Positions 11,851 through 23,477 are shown, numbered from the stretch's first letter. The stretch is DNA of 64,000 nt from Rhynchopus sp. YZ270_cl-10 (GCA_964035575.1 OZ037887.1:1-64000), one strand, 5' to 3'. The notes: generated by a model from the sequence alone, not told the origin. Program-made: numbers and translations.

Positions 11851-13594
11851 GTGGCCTGTTTTGGGCATATTTTGTCGATTTGGAGGTACTTTTTTGCATG
11901 GATTGATGATGGAAACAGACTGAAGGAGAGGGATATTATGTATCAGTGTGTGATAGAAGTTTATTAGAAGTAGAGAGCTTTTTTGAGAGAGAACCAGGGT
12001 ACATGAGGCAAGTGTAGGTAGCTATACCGTCTGAAATATGTGAATATTGTATCAGCTTTTGGGGCGCTTTATGATTCACTCATCCTATACCAGTGTGCGA
12101 TGTGCTACTGTGTGTATTATTTGTGAATTTCTAATGTAAAGGATACTGTCATTTTTGAGCGAACATTCTTCTTCGAGATAGTCTGCCTTAATATATATCT
12201 GTTTGCAGCTATTATTCGCGGAAAGGTTATCAACAGTATACTACCGTAGTTAGATATCTTCTTTTACTATCTTTACTTCTGTGAATTATTGTCGCTCTAA
12301 TTCATGGAGAAGTATTACTGAACTTGGCGTAGTAGAATGACTCATAAATCACAAGTTCCTGCTATATTTTAGCGAGCATTTCCTTAGAAACAAATTTGAC
12401 TCATAAGCTGACACCTCACAATACTCCAGTTGGAGGGACAATGATGGCAAATGAGGGACAGTAAATTGTACACTGGTGGAGGACACGTAAATATTTTATA
12501 TTTTTGTGTTTAAACCACACCGTCTTTTCAGCGCTAAAGAAAAAGCAGAAAAGGCGAGTAATGCAAACCCGTTTATATTTCGGATTTAGTCTGTGCATGC
12601 TCAATTGTGCTGAGAAATTACTATTATTTAGCTAGAATGTAAAATAATGCATCGGTTTATACATGATGTTGGCTGATTACTTGGGCTTAGTGTGGAATAG
12701 AAGACCACCTTATTTCTGACACTTATGACATGCTTCCATTCTTGAGTTTTAGTGTAGCCTAAACGTATCGTAGGCAGATGTTCAAATTATTCAATATGGT
12801 AGGAATTATGGTGACATTGCAAACCTTTGGTTGTTTTGTGAGGTGCAACGTTGCAATGACATTTTGGTAGATTTCGTGTCATAGGTATTTATGCCCAATT
12901 TTTGAACACAGTAAAGTAGTTTCAACATGGGGAAAGTGAGCTTTCAATATTCAAAAAAATTCATCCAGAAGCAATAATAAACTAAATTGCAGCTGAGCGG
13001 AAAATTGCATGCGATACCATCGTACGTGATCATTTCTGTGCCTTCATGTTTGCCATTAATAATCCATGTGTGGATCAATCCCTTCGTTTGCAAAATACTC
13101 GCTACATTGTAGAAGCAACAATTCAGCTCAAATTGTGACGTAGCAAAGTTTCTCTCACCCACACCAGCCTTCCACACCTTAGCACGCCTTCTTCTCATAT
13201 ATGAGTGATTTTGCGGCGGAGCCAAATAGCTTAACAAGCACACCAGTCTGTATTGTGTACACAGTCAATATTAGCAGCGGAGCAAAATATCCTTTACAAC
13301 ACGAACCTGCTATATTTAGCAGTCTTATCTCAGCCAGCTGTATTAATCTATTTCTCTGTATCAGTCATGTCCGCAGCAATCAGCAATAATACGCGGCGGA
13401 GCAAAATGCCTCACAAGTACACCATGCTGCCTCACTTAGAACGCATTTCGGTGACCCTTTAGGTTAACTACTGCCTCCCCATTCATAATTACATAGTTTC
13501 CGGGTTTGCAGAATAGTACTAATCATACCACAACAATAATATAACTCAAATTCGCAGTGTAGCCATATGCACATTTTAGCGAGCTTTCTTCTAG
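11851..13594. other. Gene-free AT-rich stretch matching 38.0-38.8 kb
   Basis: No convincing ORF. From about 12.6 kb the sequence is a diverged relative of 37.9-38.8 kb. Shared words include a tail with gcgagctttcttctagtg, repeated gcggcggagc motifs (near 13213, 13276 and 13392) and ccacctta/ccaccata followed by a tgacatgcttcc-like block. This supports one ancient module present twice. Confidence 0.6.
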
Positions 13595-14658
13595 TGCGGG
13601 TTTGCGGGTTTGCGGGTTTGCGGGTTTGCGGGTTTGCGGGTTTGCGGGTTTGCGGGTTTGCGGGTTTGCGGGTTTGCGGGTTTGCGGGTTTGCGGGTTTG
13701 CGGGTTTGCGGGTTTGCGGGTTTGCGGGTTTGCGGGTTTGCGGGTTTGCGGGTTTACGGGTTTGCGGGTTTGCGGGTTTGCGGGTTTGCGGGTTTGCGGG
13801 TTTGCGGGTTTGCGGGTTTGCGGGTTTGCGGGTTTGCGGGTTTGCGGGTTTGCGGGTTTGCGGGTTTGCGGGTTTGCGGGTTTGCGGGTTTGCGGGTTTG
13901 CGGGTTTGCGGGTTTGCGGGTTTGCGGGTTTGCGGGTTTGCGGGTTTGCGGGTTTGCGGGTTTGCGGGTTTGCGGGTTTGCGGGTTTGCGGGTTTGCGGG
14001 TTTGCGGGTTTGCGGGTTTGCGGGTTTGCGGGTTTGCGGGTTTGCGGGTTTGCGGGTTTGCGGGTTTGCGGGTTTGCGGGTTTGCGGGTTTGCGGGTTTG
14101 CGGGTTTGCGGGTTTGCGGGTTTGCGGGTTTGCGGGTTTGCGGGTTTGCGGGTTTACGGGTTTGCGGGTTTGCGGGTTTGCGGGTTTGCGGGTTTGCGGG
14201 TTTGCGGGTTTGCGGGTTTGCGGGTTTGCGGGTTTGCGGGTTTGCGGGTTTGCGGGTTTGCGGGTTTGCGGGTTTGCGGGTTTGCGGGTTTGCGGGTTTG
14301 CGGGTTTGCGGGTTTGCGGGTTTGCGGGTTTGCGGGTTTGCGGGTTTGCGGGTTTGCGGGTTTGCGGGTTTGCGGGTTTGCGGGTTTGCGGGTTTGCGGG
14401 TTTGCGGGTTTGCGGGTTTGCGGGTTTGCGGGTTTGCGGGTTTGCGGGTTTGCGGGTTTGCGGGTTTGCGGGTTTACGGGTTTGCGGGTTTGCGGGTTTG
14501 CGGGTTTACGGGTTTGCGGGTTTGCGGGTTTGCGGGTTTGCGGGTTTGCGGGTTTGCGGGTTTGCGGGTTTGCGGGTTTGCGGGTTTGCGGGTTTGCGGG
14601 TTTGCGGGTTTGCGGGTTTGCGGGTTTGCGGGTTTGCGGGTTTGCGGGTTTGCGGGTT
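13595..14658 (+). repeat. TTTGCGGG octamer array O2 (133 copies)
   Basis: 1,064 bp of the same octamer as O1, with a few tttacggg variant units (near 13755, 14155, 14475 and 14507). It is entered through the same flank (gcgagctttcttctagtg) as array O5 at 38.8 kb. It spuriously encodes several hundred codons in all three frames. Confidence 0.97.
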
Positions 14659-14715
14659 ACACTATATATATTACCGGGTTTCAGGTCAAATGGAGGAAAA
14701 CATAACCCCGCAAAA
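14659..14715. other. Spacer between two octamer arrays
   Basis: 57 bp (acactatatatattacc...ggaggaaaacataacc) separate the TTTGCGGG and TCTGCGGG arrays. Confidence 0.6.
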
Positions 14716-15073
14716 GCGGGTCTGCGGGTCTGCGGGTCTGCGGGTCTGCGGGTCTGCGGGTCTGCGGGTCTGCGGGTCTGCGGGTCTGCGGGTCTGCGGG
14801 TCTGCGGGTCTGCGGGTCTGCGGGTCTGCGGGTCTGCGGGTCTGCGGGTCTGCGGGTCTGCGGGTCTGCAGGTCTGCGGGTCTGCGGGTCTGCGGGTCTG
14901 CGGGTCTGCGGGTCTGCGGGTCTGCGGGTCTGCGGGTCTGCGGGTCTGCGGGTCTGCGGGTCTGCGGGTCTGCGGGTCTGCGGGTCTGCGGGTCTGCAGG
15001 TCTGCGGGTCTGCGGGTCTGCGGGTCTGCGGGTCTGCGGGTCTGCGGGTCTGCGGGTCTGCGGGTCTGCGGGT
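14716..15073 (+). repeat. TCTGCGGG octamer array O3 (about 45 copies)
   Basis: A second 8-bp array differing from O1/O2 by a single T to C change in every unit. Rare tctgcagg variants occur near 14868 and 14996. The guanine triplet spacing is the same. The uniform difference suggests amplification from one mutated unit. Confidence 0.96.
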
Positions 15074-15094
15074 TTGTGTGAGGGCCTTATACAG

Positions 15095-15297
15095 CCAAAA
15101 ATCCCTGTTTTTTCAATACAGGGATTTTTTTTCCAGATCTTGGCTTTTATGGACAGAATGTAATTTATGGACAGATTTGTCGACATTTCTGTCCATAAAT
15201 CCCAAAATGGCCAAAAATATTTTTTCAAATGGCTTAATGTAGTGGCTTCATCGGGGTGATTGTGTCTAAGTATGGTGGTCGTGGGACCAAAAATACG
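15095..15297 (+). repeat. E element copy 4
   Basis: A degenerate palindrome (15095-15131) with an intact cagaatgtaatttatgg/second-stem block. It runs directly into the Arf duplicon at 15298. Confidence 0.75.
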
Positions 15298-16158
15298 TTT
15301 GCATGTTGTAGTATGATGTTGGAAAGTAGAAGCTGATGCTGGAGTGTGGGTGTTGGCAAAAGAATATGGAAGGAAGGAATAAATAGATTTTAGACAAGTG
15401 GTAAAGCAAAATACGGGTGCATTGGGTTTGATTGACCTTTCTTTTTTTGTTTTTGTTGGAACATTTGTTTTCATATCTCTGTATTTGAAGAAAACATTGA
15501 CATGACAGGCTAGATGTGTCTTGTCGTCCTTCCCCAGTCTCAGTTTTTGTATTTCCTCCCTATGGCCTAAAAAAAACCCTAGTTTCTTGACTTCATGGAG
15601 GATGACAGCCAGTCAAGTCCTTCATACAAACCTTCACCAGTTGCGGCGCAACTTCCCTGGATGTACCACTCCCGGAGCCTTAGAGAGTGCAGCCCAAGTT
15701 TGTCAGTCATTTCAGCTGGGGTCATCGCCTTTGGAAGATCCTGTTTGTTTGCAAGCACAAGAAGTGTTGCATCACGGGCATCATCTGTTGCCAGCTTGTG
15801 CAGCTCATCACGTGCAAGATAAATTCTTTCCCTGTCGTTGCTGTCAACAACAAATATAATGCCATCAGTCCCCTCAAAGTAGTGGCGGCACAGCGGTCTC
15901 AGCTTGTCCTGGCCACCAATGTCCCACATGGTGAACTTGAGGTTCTTGTACTCCACTGTCTCCACATTGAACCCGATTGTCGGTATGGATGTGATCAAAT
16001 CCCCCAACTTCAGCTTGTACAGCACAGTGGTCTTGCCAGAAGCATCGAGCCCCACCATCAGCATCTTCACATTCTTCTTCCCTGCAAAGAGCGTTGTCAG
16101 TGCAGAGGCAATGTTACCCATTGTGAAGGTTTATGTGTGAGTTTTGTGTTAATATCTG
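15298..16158. repeat. Arf segmental duplicon, copy 1
   Basis: It matches 19403-20268 from tttgcatgttgtagtatgatg, through the Arf gene, to taatatctgg beyond the start codon. Coding and non-coding parts are both conserved, so this is a DNA-level duplication and not a retrocopy. A TGTAC array lies beyond each copy. Confidence 0.85.
15579..16121 (-). CDS. ADP-ribosylation factor-like GTPase, copy 1 (atypical)
   Basis: A class I Arf-type small GTPase, expected to cycle between GDP and GTP and drive vesicle-coat recruitment on Golgi membranes. Seen: Gly2 for N-myristoylation (MGNIAS), P-loop GLDASGKTT, switch [10 protein letters not shown], switch [17 protein letters not shown] base-recognition motif and a C-terminal SCAATGEG. 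Length is 180 aa, one short of copy 2. Two changes stand out. TGC replaces the TGG codon for the near-invariant Trp just after LRPL (LRPLCRHYF), and an in-frame loss of one Leu gives TDDARDA where copy 2 has TDDALRDA. These suggest relaxed constraint, so it may be a decaying paralogue despite the open frame. The start codon context (ttcacaATGGG) matches copy 2. Confidence 0.85.
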   Translation of the reverse strand: MGNIASALTTLFAGKKNVKMLMVGLDASGKTTVLYKLKLGDLITSIPTIGFNVETVEYKNLKFTMWDIGGQDKLRPLCRHYFEGTDGIIFVVDSNDRERIYLARDELHKLATDDARDATLLVLANKQDLPKAMTPAEMTDKLGLHSLRLREWYIQGSCAATGEGLYEGLDWLSSSMKSRN

Positions 16159-16319
16159 GGTGACCCAACCCACCACGGTGTGTACACCATAGTTGTACAC
16201 AATCCCTACACCAACTAGCCAGCCAACCTCACTAGTGTCCCCTTCACTATTGTGTAAGAGTCCCGTTATCATCGTACGTGTTGTTTCCCAACATATAGAC
16301 CATGCATACCATGTATAGT
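16159..16319. promoter_or_regulatory. Upstream region of Arf copy 1
   Basis: 160 bp between the Arf start and array A2. It contains cgtgttgtttcccaacatatagac, a word also found beyond the Arf copy 2 array near 20930. No promoter element is recognised. Confidence 0.35.
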
Positions 16320-19001
16320 GTAGAGTGTGTACACTGTGTATACCTGTAACCCATGCCTTTTATGGTTGGTCAGTGGGTTAGTAGGAGTGCCGTCACCATA
16401 GGAATAATAATCTTAACATATATTAGCAATATTTTGCCCTGTGTATACTGTGTGCACTGTTTACACTGTGTACACTGTGTACACACTGTTAACCCTGTGT
16501 ACACTGTGTATACTGTGTCTTCCAGCAACCCTTGCCTTTTATGGTTGGTCAGTGGGTTAGTAGGAGTGCCGTCACCATAGGAATAATAATCTTAACATAT
16601 ATTAGCAATATTTTGCCCTGTGTATACTGTGTACACTGTATACACTGTGTACACTGTTAACACTGTGTACACTGTGTATACTGTGTATACCAGCAACCCT
16701 TGCCTTTTATGGTTGGTCAGTGGGTTAGCAGGAGTGCCGTCACCATAGGAATAATAATCTTAACATATATTAGCAATATTTTGCCCTGTGTATACCGTGT
16801 ATACTGTGTACACTGTGTACACTGTGTAGACTGTTTACACTGTGTATACAGTATGTACTGTGTACACTGTGTATACTGTGTATACCAGCAACCCGTACCT
16901 TTTATGGTTGGTCAGTGGATTTGCAGGAGTGCCGTCACCATAGGAATAATAATCTTAACATATATTAGCAATATTTTGCCCTGTGTATACTGTGTGCACT
17001 GTTTACACTGTGTACACTGTGTACACACTGTTAACCCTGTGTACACTGTGTATACTGTGTCTTCCAGCAACCCTTGCCTTTTATGGTTGGTCAGTGGGTT
17101 AGCAGGAGTGCCGTCACCATAGGAATAATAATCTTAACATATATTAGCAATATTTTGCCCTGTGTATACCGTGTATACTGTGTACACTGTGTACACTGTA
17201 TACACTGTGTAGACTGTTTACACTGTGTATACAGTATGTACTGTGTACACTGTGTATACTGTGTATACCAGCAACCCGTACCTTTTATGGTTGGTCAGTG
17301 GATTTGCAGGAGTGCCGTCACCATAGGAATAATAATCTTAACATATATTAGCAATATTTTGCCCTGTGTATACTGTGTACACTGTATACACTGTGTACAC
17401 TGTTAACACTGTGTACACTGTGTATACTGTGTATACCAGCAACCCGTACCTTTTATGGTTGGTCAGTGGATTTGCAGGAGTGCCGTCACCATAGGAATAA
17501 TAATCTTAACATATATTAGCAATATTTTGCCCTGTGTATACTGTGTACACTGTATACACTGTGTACACTGTTAACACTGTGTACACTGTGTATACTGTGT
17601 ATACCAGCAACCCTTGCCTTTTATGGTTGGTCAGTGGGTTAGCAGGAGTGCCGTCACCATAGGAATAATAATCTTAACATATAGTAGCAATATTTTGCCC
17701 TGTGTATACCGTGTATACTGTGTACACTGTGTAGACTGTTAACACTGTGTATACAGTATGTACTGTGTACACTGTGTATACTGTGTATACCAGCAACCCG
17801 TACCTTTTATGGTTGGTCAGTGGATTTGCAGGAGTGCCGTCACCATAGGAATAATAATCTTAACATATATTAGCAATATTTTGCCCTGTGTATACTGTGT
17901 ACACTGTATACACTGTGTACACTGTTAACACTGTGTACACTGTGTATACTGTGTATACCAGCAACCCTTGCCTTTTATGGTTGGTCAGTGGGTTAGCAGG
18001 AGTGCCGTCACCATAGGAATAATAATCTTAACATATAGTAGCAATATTTTGCCCTGTGTATACCGTGTATACTGTGTACACTGTGTAGACTGTTAACACT
18101 GTGTATACAGTATGTACTGTGTACACTGTGTATACTGTGTATACCAGCAACCCGTACCTTTTATGGTTGGTCAGTGGATTTGCAGGAGTGCCGTCACCAT
18201 AGGAATAATAATCTTAACATATATTAGCAATATTTTGCCCTGTGTATACTGTGTACACTGTATACACTGTGTACACTGTTAACACTGTGTACACTGTGTA
18301 TACTGTGTATACCAGCAACCCGTACCTTTTATGGTTGGTCAGTGGATTTGCAGGAGTGCCGTCACCATAGGAACAATAATCTTAACATATATTAGCAATA
18401 TTTTGCCCTGTGTATACCGTGTATACTGTGTACACTGTGTACACTGTGTATACTGTGTATACTGTGTATACCAGCAACCCTTGCCTTTTATGGTTGGTCA
18501 GTGGGTTAGCAGGAGTGCCGTCACCATAGGAATAATAATCTTAACATATATTAGCAATATTTTGCCCTGTGTATACCGTGTATACTGTGTACACTGTGTA
18601 CACTGTGTAGACTGTTTACACTGTGTATACAGTATGTACTGTGTACACTGTGTATACTGTGTATACCAGCAACCCGTACCTTTTATGGTTGGTCAGTGGA
18701 TTTGCAGGAGTGCCGTCACCATAGGAATAATAATCTTAACATATATTAGCAATATTTTGCCCTGTGTATACCGTGTATACTGTGAATACTGTATACACTG
18801 TGTACAGTGTTTACACTGTGTACACTGTGTATACAGTATGTACTGTGTATACTGTGTATACCAGCAACCCCTGCCTTTTATGGTTGGTCAGTGGATAAGT
18901 AGGAGTGCCGTCACCATAGGAACAATAATCTTAATATATATTAGCAATATTTTGTCCTGTGTACACTATGTAGTGCTCTGTGTACACTGTGTAGAGCAAA
19001 G
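16320..19001 (+). repeat. TGTAC-type composite satellite array A2, about 15 cores
   Basis: Cores of about 105 bp with ttttatggttggtcag recur roughly every 155-205 bp from 16358 to 18877. They are separated by variable numbers of the 9-bp gtgtacact motif. Local higher-order duplication is obvious: two adjacent blocks near 17.45-18.0 kb repeat almost unchanged. Short ORFs here are in different frames, which argues against coding. Confidence 0.93.
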
Positions 19002-19261
19002 CCAAAAATCCCTGTATTTTCAATACAGGGATTTTTGGCCAGGATCCTGGCTTTTATGGACAGAACGTAATTTATGGACAGATTTGTCAACATTTCTGTC
19101 CATAAATCCCAAAATGGCCAAAAATATTTTTTATAATGGCTTACTGTAGTGGCTTCATCGGAGCAATTGCATCGAAGTATGGTGGTCGTGGGCCCAAAAA
19201 TGCATAGTAGACATCAATTTACTTGGCCTACTGAGGTCTGTGGGTACCCTAGAACTTACAG
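19002..19261 (+). repeat. E element copy 5
   Basis: A perfect 17-bp palindrome (19002-19038) preceded by gagcaaag, as in copy 1. The full tail runs through acatcaatttacttggcctactgaggtctg to gggtaccc. It joins array A2 to the Arf copy 2 duplicon. Confidence 0.85.
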
Positions 19262-19402
19262 GGTCATACACAGGGAATTACTGTGTAAACTCATAGTACG
19301 TGGTGTTCCCCAGAACCCTTGTGCACCAGTCCAACATGTGTGATACACTACTGTATCTCAGTCTGTATTAAGCACTGCGGTCAGAATTCCTCACCTTGTA
19401 TA

Positions 19403-20268
19403 TTTGCATGTTGTAGTATGATGTTGGAAAGTAGAAGCTGATGTTGGCGTGTGGGTGTTGGGCAAAAGAATATGGAAGGAAGGAATGAATAGATTTTAGA
19501 CAAGTGATAAAGCAAAAATATGGGTGCATTGGGTTTGATTGAACTTTCCTTTTTTGGAGTATTTGTTTTCATATCTCTGTATTTGAAGAAAACATTGACA
19601 TGACAGGCTAGATGTGTCTTGTCGTCCCTCCCCAGTCTCAGTTTTTGTATTTCCTCCCTATGACTTTTAAAAAACCCTAGTTTCTTGACTTCATGGAGGA
19701 TGACAGCCAGTCAAGTCCTTCATACAAACCTTCACCAGTTGCGGCGCAGCTTCCCTGGATGTACCACTCCCGGAGCCTTAGAGAGTGCAGCCCAAGTTTG
19801 TCAGTCATTTCAGCTGGGGTCATCGCCTTTGGAAGATCCTGTTTGTTTGCAAGCACAAGAAGTGTTGCATCACGGAGGGCATCATCTGTTGCCAGCTTGT
19901 GCAGCTCATCACGTGCAAGTGAAATTCTGTCCCTGTCGTTGCTGTCAACAACAAATATGATGCCATCAGTCCCCTCAAAGTAGTGGCGCCACAGCGGTCT
20001 CAGCTTGTCCTGGCCACCAACGTCCCACATGGTGAACTTGAGGTTCTTGTACTCCACTGTCTCCACATTGAACCCGATCGTCGGTATGGATGTGATCAAA
20101 TCCCCTAACTTCAGCTTGTACAGCACAGTGGTCTTGCCAGAAGCATCGAGCCCCACCATCAGCATCTTCACATTCTTCTTCCCTGCAAAGAGGGTTGTCA
20201 GTGCAGAGGTAATGTTACCCATGGTGAAAATATATGTGTCACTTTTGTGTTACTGTAGTAATATCTGG
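19403..20268. repeat. Arf segmental duplicon, copy 2
   Basis: Partner of 15298-16158. It includes the Arf 3' flank, the gene, and about 45 bp upstream of the start codon. Confidence 0.85.
19677..20222 (-). CDS. ADP-ribosylation factor (Arf1-type GTPase), copy 2
   Basis: A 181-aa Arf GTPase with every diagnostic element: myristoylation Gly2 (MGNITS), [10 protein letters not shown]-loop, IPTIGFNVE effector switch, [17 protein letters not shown] switch II with the conserved Trp, NKQDLPKAM, and [16 protein letters not shown] at the C-terminus. Family knowledge gives the role: GTP-dependent recruitment of COPI/clathrin adaptors at Golgi membranes, activated by Sec7-domain exchange factors. The length is normal for the family and no intron is needed. 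Compared with copy 1 it keeps the family consensus at the Trp and Leu positions, so this is probably the working gene. Confidence 0.96.
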   Translation of the reverse strand: MGNITSALTTLFAGKKNVKMLMVGLDASGKTTVLYKLKLGDLITSIPTIGFNVETVEYKNLKFTMWDVGGQDKLRPLWRHYFEGTDGIIFVVDSNDRDRISLARDELHKLATDDALRDATLLVLANKQDLPKAMTPAEMTDKLGLHSLRLREWYIQGSCAATGEGLYEGLDWLSSSMKSRN

Positions 20269-20364
20269 ATGGAGTGAGCGGAGGGGGTTGGTATGGGCTC
20301 AGTTCAGTGAGGTTGGAGAGCTTGTAGGAGTGTCCTCATCATAGAACATATAGGCTATCCATCA
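20269..20364. promoter_or_regulatory. Upstream region of Arf copy 2
   Basis: Short non-repetitive stretch between the duplicon edge and array A3. No recognisable promoter motif. Confidence 0.3.
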
Positions 20365-20955
20365 CTGTGTATACTGTGTACAGTGTGTATAGTGTGTATA
20401 GTGTGTACACTGTGTAAACCTGCAACTAATGCCTCTTATGGTTGGTCAGTGATTTTGTAGGAGTGCCGTCATCATAGAACATGTAGTTTGGAACATATAG
20501 GCTATGATCAGCACTGTGTATACTGTGCATAGTGTGAAAAGTGTGTACACTGTGCGCACTGTGTACACTGTGTATACCAGCAACCCTTGCCTCTTATGGT
20601 TGGTCAGTGAGTTTGTAGGAGTGCCGTCATCATAGAACATGTAGTTTGGAACATATAGGCCATGATCAGTACTGTGTTTGCTGTGTATACAAGTATATAC
20701 AGTGTATGGTGTGTATACTGTGTATACTGTGTATAGTGTGAAAAGTGTGTACACTGTGTGCACTGTGTATACTGTGTATACCTGCAACTCATGCCTCTTA
20801 TGGTTGGTCAGTGAGTTTGTAGGAGTGCCGTCATCATAGAACATGTAGTTTGGAACATATAGGCCATGATCAGTACTGTGTTTACCTGATACTCATGCCT
20901 CTTATGGTTGGTAGGAGTGCCATCATAGAACGTGTTGTTTCCAACATATAGACTG
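20365..20955 (+). repeat. Diverged TGTAC-type array A3
   Basis: Four diverged cores (cttatggttggtcagtgattttgtagg.., with catcatagaacatgtagtttgg replacing the usual catagg block) alternate with gtgtacact-like 9-mers. The array ends in cgtgttgtttccaacatatagac, matching the flank upstream of Arf copy 1. Confidence 0.85.
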
Positions 20956-21549
20956 CCGAAAATATTCTATAATAACCGTATCGGTTTTCTTGTCTTTTGT
21001 GCATGTTATATATTATGTGTAAAGGTTTGTATAGAGAAGGTAGCAGAGGGTATTCGTAATGCTATGGAGGCTTGGAAAGAGGTAGATTAGTTTCTGTTAT
21101 TGTTAGTATGTGTTGGACAGAGGTATTATTGTTTTCTGTGTAGTGTGTGTGTTGGGGTTTATGGGTGTTTCAAGCATAACAGGGAAAATAGTATGTTTCT
21201 TTTTTATTTTTTCTCTTTTTGGTTTTGTTTTTTGTTTTTGTTTCTGCTTTGGTGTTTTTTTTGTTTGCTGTCTTATTTTCTTTTGTATTCATGTCTCCTT
21301 TTATTATTTTGGTTTTATTTGCTTTTGTGTTAAAAATATATTTGCTTTTTTGTTTGTATCATTTGTAATTTTTGCCGCATACGAATATACAGTACAATCA
21401 AATAAAAAAAATCCACACTACAGGCAAGTTCTCGCAATAACCCTATCCCCGACACCCCGAAAGTTTGTATTTGTTTTTTTGTTTTGTCTTGATTTTTCTT
21501 TTGCATTTTTTATTTTAAATTTTTTGTGTTCATTTGTCGTTTTTTATGA
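20956..21549. other. T-rich intergenic region downstream of actin
   Basis: Strongly T-rich on the plus strand, hence A-rich on the actin sense strand. It is probably the 3' flank of actin. The ORFs read through it are Phe/Cys-rich and not protein-like. Confidence 0.5.
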
Positions 21550-22725
21550 CTAGAAGCACTTCTTATGAACAATCCCTGGGCCACTCTCATCATACTCCTC
21601 CTTCTTGACCCACATGGACGCAAAGGTGGAAAGGGAAGAGAGAATAGACCCTCCAATCCACACAGAGTACTTTCTCTCCGGTGGGGCAACAACCTTGATC
21701 TTCATGCTGTTTGGTGCCAGGTTTGTGACTTCCTTGGAAAGACGGTCTGCAAGCCCCTCGTACATGGTAGTTCCTCCTGAGAGAACAATGTTGGCGTACA
21801 AGTCCTTACGCACATCGATGTCACACTTCATGATGGAGTTGTACACCGTCTCATGGATGCCATTTGCCTCAAGCCCAATGAACTGTGGCTTGAAGAGTGC
21901 CTCAGGGCAACGGAATCTCTCCGAGCCCACTGTGATCACCTGTCCATCGGGAAGCTCGTAGTCCTTTTCCAACGACGACGACGATGAGGCCAGGGACATC
22001 TCCTCGTCAAAGTCCTGGTGGTGGGTTTTTGGGTTTTTTTTTCCTGTACAAAATATGCATACCAAGGCAACGTAGGCAAGTTTTTCTTTCACATCACGCA
22101 CAATCTCGCGCTCTGCAGAGGTGACAAAGCTGTTACCACGTTCTGTCAGAAGCTTAATCATCCAGTCTGTCATGTCTCTTCCGGCCATGTCAATACGAAG
22201 CACGGCGTGTGGCAGAGAGTACCCCTCGTAGATGGGAACTGTGTGGGTCACACCATCTCCTGAGTCAAGAACAATTCCTGTTGTGCGTCCAGACGAGTAC
22301 AGGGACAGCACCGCCTGGATCCCAACGTACATTGCAGGGCTGTTGAACGTCTCAAACATGATCTGTGTCATCTTTTCACGGTTGGCCTTTGGGTTCATGG
22401 GCGCTTCTGTGAGAAGCACAGGGTGATCCTCAGGTGCAACACGGAGCTCGTTGAAGAAGGTGTGGTGCCAGATCTTTTCCATGTCATCCCAGTTTGTGAT
22501 GATACCATGCTCAATCGGATACTTAATCAGCAGAATACCACGCTTGGACTGTGCATCGTCACCAATATAGGCTTCCTTCTTTGCTGTTCCCATCATTGCT
22601 GCAGCGGTCTTTGGCCTTCCAACAATGGACGGAAACACGGACCTCGGGGCATCGTCTCCTGCGAAACCTGCCTTCACCATCCCAGACCCATTGTCACAGA
22701 CGATTGCTTGCTGGTCATCATCCAT
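21550..22725 (-). CDS. Actin, two exons with a 48-bp intron
   Basis: A cytoskeletal ATPase forming microfilaments. The spliced product is 375 aa, the family's usual size, from [20 protein letters not shown] to [10 protein letters not shown]. Exon 1 is 22725-22063 and exon 2 is 22014-21550. The unspliced frame has 16 extra residues between YVAL and DFDEEM. Those 48 bases start GTATGC and end CACCAG, so I call a GT-AG intron at 22015-22062; it contains no stop and keeps frame if retained. The nucleotide-binding DNGSG and LDSGDGVTH loops and WIGGSIL are present. Residues about 38-50 ([18 protein letters not shown]) depart from the usual GRPRHTGVMVGMGQKDSY in the DNase-I-loop region, so this is a divergent actin. 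The start lies in an A/C-rich leader (cttcaacATGG). Confidence 0.97.
   Translation of the reverse strand: MDDDQQAIVCDNGSGMVKAGFAGDDAPRSVFPSIVGRPKTAAAMMGTAKKEAYIGDDAQSKRGILLIKYPIEHGIITNWDDMEKIWHHTFFNELRVAPEDHPVLLTEAPMNPKANREKMTQIMFETFNSPAMYVGIQAVLSLYSSGRTTGIVLDSGDGVTHTVPIYEGYSLPHAVLRIDMAGRDMTDWMIKLLTERGNSFVTSAEREIVRDVKEKLAYVALVCIFCTGKKNPKTHHQDFDEEMSLASSSSSLEKDYELPDGQVITVGSERFRCPEALFKPQFIGLEANGIHETVYNSIMKCDIDVRKDLYANIVLSGGTTMYEGLADRLSKEVTNLAPNSMKIKVVAPPERKYSVWIGGSILSSLSTFASMWVKKEEYDESGPGIVHKKCF
22015..22062 (-). other. Actin intron, 48 bp, in frame and stop-free
   Basis: On the minus strand it begins GTATGC and ends ACCAG. Removing it restores the actin alignment exactly at VAL/DFDEE. Confidence 0.93.
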
Positions 22726-23477
22726 GTTGAAGTTTGTACGTGTTTAAGGGTATGTGTTCTGTGGTTTGTGGGTATTTTTTTGTGGTGGGGGGGGTTTGGG
22801 GGGTGGGCCACGTAGGGTGGGTGGTTCACGGTCAGGGCCACAACCCACACACACACAGCAGGGACCTCCAAACCCAGCGAGAAACCAGAAAACCAAAGAG
22901 AAAACACCATGTGCACCAAAAAAAATGCAAAATCCTGGAAAATTTTCCGAATGCAAAAATTGAGCTTTTATGGACAGAACCAAATTTATGGACAGAATAT
23001 CCGTAAAATCTGTCCATAAATTACAACCCCCCCGTGTGTTGTCTTAGGTGTTCCTGTGCTGAGAGGTGTGGAGACTTGCAAATGAGAGGACTGGGGGGGT
23101 CAGTGGAAGATTCTGAGGACATTGCCTCATGCTTTTTGGCTTTGCGTGGGTTTGTGGGTGAGTAACACCACGGGAGTGCCTAGAACCTTTCCCGAGAAGC
23201 CTAGAAACCGAGAGAGGTGTGAATGTTTTCTGCCCTTGTACATGAAGTTGTGGTTCTCTGGTGAGCTGTGGTGTGATGTGTTGTTGTTTCTTGGCTGGGG
23301 GAAGGTAAAAAACTATGTCTAAGCAGAGGGAGTGGGGGAGATATCACTTTTTTTCTTTTTTCCTTCATTTTTGTGAAACAGTGCAAGTCTTTATTTCTTT
23401 TTTTCTCTCTTTGCATCCTTCTTTATTTTTTTCTTTCTTTTTTTTCTTCTTTTTTTTATGTGAGGGTAGGTAGGGGT
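22726..23477. other. Intergenic region upstream of actin
   Basis: Contains the presumed actin promoter, a G/T-rich stretch (22780-22815) and a degenerate E-element fragment at 22963-23026 (tttatggacagaaccaaatttatgg, with ctgtccataaatta closing the stem). The rest is T-rich 3' flank of the next gene. No ORF is convincing. Confidence 0.55.

Noticed and set aside
6172-15163. Very long FAGLRVCG / SAGLRVCG open frames over the octamer arrays
   Set aside because: An 8-bp repeat without stop triplets is open in three frames at once; the proteins are period-8 artefacts of TTTGCGGG and TCTGCGGG.
16320-19001. CRISPR-like array (conserved core alternating with variable spacers)
   Set aside because: The spacers are microsatellite 9-mers, not unique sequences; the cores are about 105 bp; the genes nearby are eukaryotic and there are no cas genes.
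20446-20844. 132-codon minus-strand ORF (YTVYTVHTVYT..)
   Set aside because: Translation of diverged TGTAC array A3.
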